Of a stretch of DNA of 64,000 nucleotides, positions 60,989 through 64,000 are shown in pieces (the stretch's first letter is position 1; each line of letters opens with the position of its first letter). The position numbers and the translations under genes were made by a program. Origin of the DNA: Natrinema marinum (GTDB taxonomy: Archaea; Halobacteriota; Halobacteria; Halobacteriales; Natrialbaceae). The notes beneath the pieces are model-generated. The model searched no databases and was not told where the DNA came from. It saw nothing but the letters and a program-made list of their open reading frames with translations. The stretch spans positions 434,001 to 498,000 of the forward strand of contig NZ_CP100763.1 of assembly GCF_024296685.1 (NCBI RefSeq), given 5' to 3'.

Positions 60989-63673
60989 TCAATCGGACGT
61001 GAGCAGTGCCGTCTCCGGCGGCTGGCCCCGCTCGAGGCGCGAGCGGTTCGAGGTGGCGTCTTTCTCGACGCGGACGAGCGAGTCCGCCGCGCCGACGAGT
61101 TCCTCGTCGTGGCTGACGACGACGATCTGTTCGACGCCGAGATCCCGCATCGACTCGACCAGCGAGACGAGTTGCGTGACGTGGCCCGAATCGAGGAAGA
61201 CGGTCGGCTCGTCGAGGATGAGCGGCGGCATCGGCGCGGTCCCCTCGACGCCTTCGGCGAGCAGCCGGTAGATCGCACACCGCAGGCTGAGGTTGAACAG
61301 CGCCCGCTCGCCGCCCGAGAGCTGTTCGGGCTCTAGAGCCTCGCCGTCTTTCTGATAGACCGTCAGCCGGTAGTCCCCGTCGAGATCGATCGCCGCGTAG
61401 GAGTCGTTCTGATAGACCAGATCGAACGTCTCGTTCAGGAGCCGCTCGAGGGTCTCGACGTTTCGCTGGCGCAGTTCCGCCCGCAGTTCGCCGTAGGTCG
61501 TCTGTAACGTCTCGGCCTCGTCGTACAGCGACTCGAGGCGCTCGCAGCGCTGTTCGACCGTTTCGAGGCGCTCGCGGAGCCGCTCGAGTTCGTCGAGTTC
61601 GTTCTCGACGGCTCCGATGGCGTTTTGAATCTCGTTGCGCCGTTCCTCGAGTTCCTCGAGCTTCGCGTCGACCTGTCCGATGTAGCTTTCGGCGTTTTCC
61701 TTGTCCGCACGGGCGGTCTCGACTCGCTCTTCGTCGAACTTGGACTCGAGCTCTCGCTTGCGCTCGCGCTTTGCCGAAAGCGTCTCGCGGCGCTCGTCGT
61801 TCATCGTCTCCCAGTCTCGGCGGCGCTCGCGGAGGGTCTCGATCTCGCTCTCGAGGCTGTCGCGCTCGTCGGTGATCTCCGAGACGCGACGAAGCCCCTC
61901 CAGAGATTCCTTGATCTCCCCGCGTTCGGTGTTGATCTCGCCCAGTTCGGCTCGCGCGTCGGCCACCTCGTCTTCGCGTTCCGCGGCCGCGGATCGCTTC
62001 TCCGACGCCTCTGACTCGTACTCCTCGGCGTCGGCCCGAAGCTGCCCGCGCTGGTCGCGCCGGTCGTCGATGGCCTCGCGTTTCTCCGCGAGTAGCTGCT
62101 TCAGGTTGTCGCGGTTCTCCTCGAGCCGGTCGACCCGCCGCTCTGCCTCTCGCAGCCCTTCGGCGCGTTCGATCCGCTCGTCGAGTCCGTCGCGTTCGGC
62201 TTCGAGTTCCTCGCGGCGCGCCTCGAGGTCGGCCAGTTCCTCGCGGCGGTCGTCCAGTACGTCGACGTGGGGCGAGTCCGCGACCGGCTGGCCACACTCG
62301 GGGCACTTCCCCTCCTCTAGTAACCGTTCGCCCTCCTCGATGGCGTTCTCCGCGGCCCGGATGTCGGCCGTCACGTCGTTGAGGTCCGCGACGATATCCT
62401 CGCGTTCGGCCTCGAGTTCCTCGAGATGGGAGTCCGCCTCGCCGAAGGCGACCAGCGCGTCGTCGAACGCCGCACGCGCGTTTTCGATCTGCTCGTCGAA
62501 GTCTTCCAGTTTCGCCTCGCGCTCCGCGATGGCCTCCTCGTCGGCCTCGATCCGCTCGTCGAGATCGTCCGCATCGTCGCGAGCCGCCTCGGCTTGAACT
62601 TCGAGGTCGTCGGCCTCCTCACGGAGCCGCTCTGCCTCGTTGTTCCCCTCGGTGATCGTCACCCGAACGTCCTCGAGGTCGTCGCGGAGTTCCTCGTCGC
62701 GGGCCTCGAGGTCCGCGATGCGATCCGCGACCGTCTCTTCGTCCGGGCTGGTCCCCTCGAGATTAGTCTCGGCGAGCAACTCGGCGCGTTCGTCGGCGAG
62801 TTCCTCGCGCCGTTCTCGCAGATCGCGGATCTCCTCGGACGCGTCCTCGCGCTCGCGTTCGGTCTCGGAGATCTTCGAGCGGAGGTCGTCGATCTCCCCC
62901 TCGAGTTCTGCGATTTCCTCGCGGGTCTCTTCGTGGCGCTCGAGGACGTCTTCGGCGGTCTCGAGCGTCTCCTCGGCCTGATCCCGTTGGGTCTCGTAAC
63001 GGTCGATCTCCTCGCCGACCTCGGCCCGGCGCGACTCGAGGCCGTTGAGCCGCTCGTGGAGGTCTTTGTCCGCTTTCTGCTCGACCTGTTTGCGAACGTT
63101 CTCGAGAACCTCGCGTTGCCCGTCGAGGACGGTCTTGACGCCCAGCCGGGCCTCACTGCCGCGCTCGCGGTACTCCTCGAGGGCCCCGAGCTGGAGGAGG
63201 TCGTCGATCATGTCCTGTCGGTCGCTCGGCGAGGCGTGGATGAGCTTGTTGACCTCGCCCTGGCGGACGTACGCGCAGTTGACGAACGCCTCGGCATCCA
63301 TCCGCAGGAGTTCGGTTACCTCGCGGCGCACGTCGCGAGCCCCCTCGATCGCCCCGTCGGGCGTCTCGAGGACGCACTTCGTCGTGGTCGCGCGGTCGCC
63401 GCGCAGCTTCAGTCGGCGCTCGGCGCGGTACTCACGATTGTCGTGGGTGAACCAGAGTTCGACCTCGGCTTCCTCCTCGCCGGTCGTGATCACGTCGTCT
63501 AGGGTGCGATCGTCCAGCGCTTTCGAGCCATAGAGCGCGAAGAAGACCGCCTCGAGCAGCGTCGACTTCCCGCTGCCGTTGACGCCGTGGACGACGGTGA
63601 CGCCGCGCTCGAGCGAGAGGTCGGCGTCGCCGTAGCACTTGAAGTTCAGCAGGCGAACGCGGTCGACCCTCAC
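60989..63673 (-). CDS. rad50: DNA double-strand break repair ATPase Rad50
   Basis: An 894-aa SMC-like protein. Walker A is GVNGSGKST (30-38). Long coiled coils flank the zinc hook CPECGQP (C457, C460). The C-terminal signature LSGGERALFNLSLRCAIYRL and Walker B PLILDEPTVFLD complete the ATPase. With Mre11 it processes DNA ends and organises chromosomes. The ATG overlaps the mre11 stop by 4 nt. Length is normal for haloarchaea. Confidence 0.96.
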   Translation of the reverse strand: MRVDRVRLLNFKCYGDADLSLERGVTVVHGVNGSGKSTLLEAVFFALYGSKALDDRTLDDVITTGEEEAEVELWFTHDNREYRAERRLKLRGDRATTTKCVLETPDGAIEGARDVRREVTELLRMDAEAFVNCAYVRQGEVNKLIHASPSDRQDMIDDLLQLGALEEYRERGSEARLGVKTVLDGQREVLENVRKQVEQKADKDLHERLNGLESRRAEVGEEIDRYETQRDQAEETLETAEDVLERHEETREEIAELEGEIDDLRSKISETEREREDASEEIRDLRERREELADERAELLAETNLEGTSPDEETVADRIADLEARDEELRDDLEDVRVTITEGNNEAERLREEADDLEVQAEAARDDADDLDERIEADEEAIAEREAKLEDFDEQIENARAAFDDALVAFGEADSHLEELEAEREDIVADLNDVTADIRAAENAIEEGERLLEEGKCPECGQPVADSPHVDVLDDRREELADLEARREELEAERDGLDERIERAEGLREAERRVDRLEENRDNLKQLLAEKREAIDDRRDQRGQLRADAEEYESEASEKRSAAAEREDEVADARAELGEINTERGEIKESLEGLRRVSEITDERDSLESEIETLRERRRDWETMNDERRETLSAKRERKRELESKFDEERVETARADKENAESYIGQVDAKLEELEERRNEIQNAIGAVENELDELERLRERLETVEQRCERLESLYDEAETLQTTYGELRAELRQRNVETLERLLNETFDLVYQNDSYAAIDLDGDYRLTVYQKDGEALEPEQLSGGERALFNLSLRCAIYRLLAEGVEGTAPMPPLILDEPTVFLDSGHVTQLVSLVESMRDLGVEQIVVVSHDEELVGAADSLVRVEKDATSNRSRLERGQPPETALLTSD

Positions 63674-64000
63674 GCGAAATCACCCAGCGATGCGGTGTCG
63701 GCCCCGCCGTCTGCGTCTCCGGTGTCGGTCCCGTCGTCCTCTGGTTCGGCCTCGGCGGCCGTCTCGCCCTCACCGTCACTACCCGCGGACTCGCTCGGCT
63801 CCGCGAGCTGATCGGCGACCGTCGTCACGTCCGCGTCGCCCGGTTCGCGCTCCGGGGCGGGTTCGAACGCCGACTCGTCGTCCTCGAGCAGTTCCCGGAC
63901 CCGGCGTTCGACGGACTCGCGGACGTTCGAATCGGCCACGTCGTCGTTCCGGACGGTCTCGTCGATGCCGAGGGCGGCGTCGCTGAGCCCGAGTTCACGC
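63670..64000 (-). CDS. mre11: DNA repair nuclease Mre11, C-terminal part
   Basis: The frame is open to the window edge, so only the C-terminus is seen (about 110 residues). It ends in an acidic, low-complexity tail (ADTASLGDFA) preceded by RRVRELLEDDESAFEPAPER. The nuclease domain lies beyond the window. Its stop overlaps the rad50 start, which identifies it. Confidence 0.85.
   Translation of the reverse strand, partial: RELGLSDAALGIDETVRNDDVADSNVRESVERRVRELLEDDESAFEPAPEREPGDADVTTVADQLAEPSESAGSDGEGETAAEAEPEDDGTDTGDADGGADTASLGDFA

Overview
The window is high-GC (about 65%) archaeal DNA from an extreme halophile. Proteins are strongly acidic, Asp and Glu codons dominate, and many start codons lie 27-30 nt downstream of a TATA-like element with no room for a Shine-Dalgarno leader, which is the haloarchaeal leaderless pattern. 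Marker genes (phosphomevalonate decarboxylase, PssA-type archaetidylserine synthase, archaeal FEN1, PolB, Rad50/Mre11, S3Ae, S15, Pcc1) fit class Halobacteria; Natrialbaceae is my best guess but is not proven by the sequence.

Layout. 1-2.7 kb: end of a nuo operon (nuoM partial, nuoN). 2.7-9.9 kb: DHH phosphoesterase, CBS/ParB-like protein, NmrA-like oxidoreductase, methylmalonyl-CoA mutase large subunit, then small membrane proteins around one shared bidirectional promoter. 9.9-16.3 kb: isoprenoid genes (prenyl synthase, phosphomevalonate decarboxylase) mixed with an M28 peptidase, a NAD-kinase-like protein and endonuclease III. 16.6-17.0 kb: a decayed NADH dehydrogenase. 17-26.6 kb: FEN1, DUF2797, BsuPI-like protein, CbiX plus DR2241 partner, Trm112, PurA and a small winged-helix regulator. 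26.8-32.3 kb: a large coiled-coil/low-complexity protein, UPF0058, DUF998, an ABC ATPase behind a perfect DtxR-like operator, and a DUF5793-like protein. 32.4-36.3 kb: a type IV pilus-like ATPase and membrane platform.

36.4-42.2 kb is the most distinctive block: an Lrp/AsnC regulator, a beta-carbonic-anhydrase homologue that keeps its three zinc ligands but has lost the Asp of the Asp-Arg dyad, and dabB-dabA, a DAB-type energised inorganic-carbon pump. 42.3-45 kb: a possible structured RNA followed by the S15 / RecJ-like / Pcc1 / S3Ae operon. 45-50 kb: monooxygenase-like protein, cupredoxin lipoprotein, PssA, HEAT-repeat protein and a secreted phospholipase-D-like protein.

50-55 kb is an iron theme: DtxR-family regulator, ferritin-like protein and sufC-sufB-sufD, with an 18-bp perfect palindrome in the suf promoter. 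55-58 kb: an intein-free PolB whose segment between the two classical intein insertion sites has clearly lower GC and different codon choice from the rest of the gene. 58-64 kb: a secreted carboxylesterase, three small haloarchaeal proteins, Rad50 and the C-terminal part of Mre11.

No rRNA, tRNA, CRISPR array, insertion sequence or provirus was recognised.
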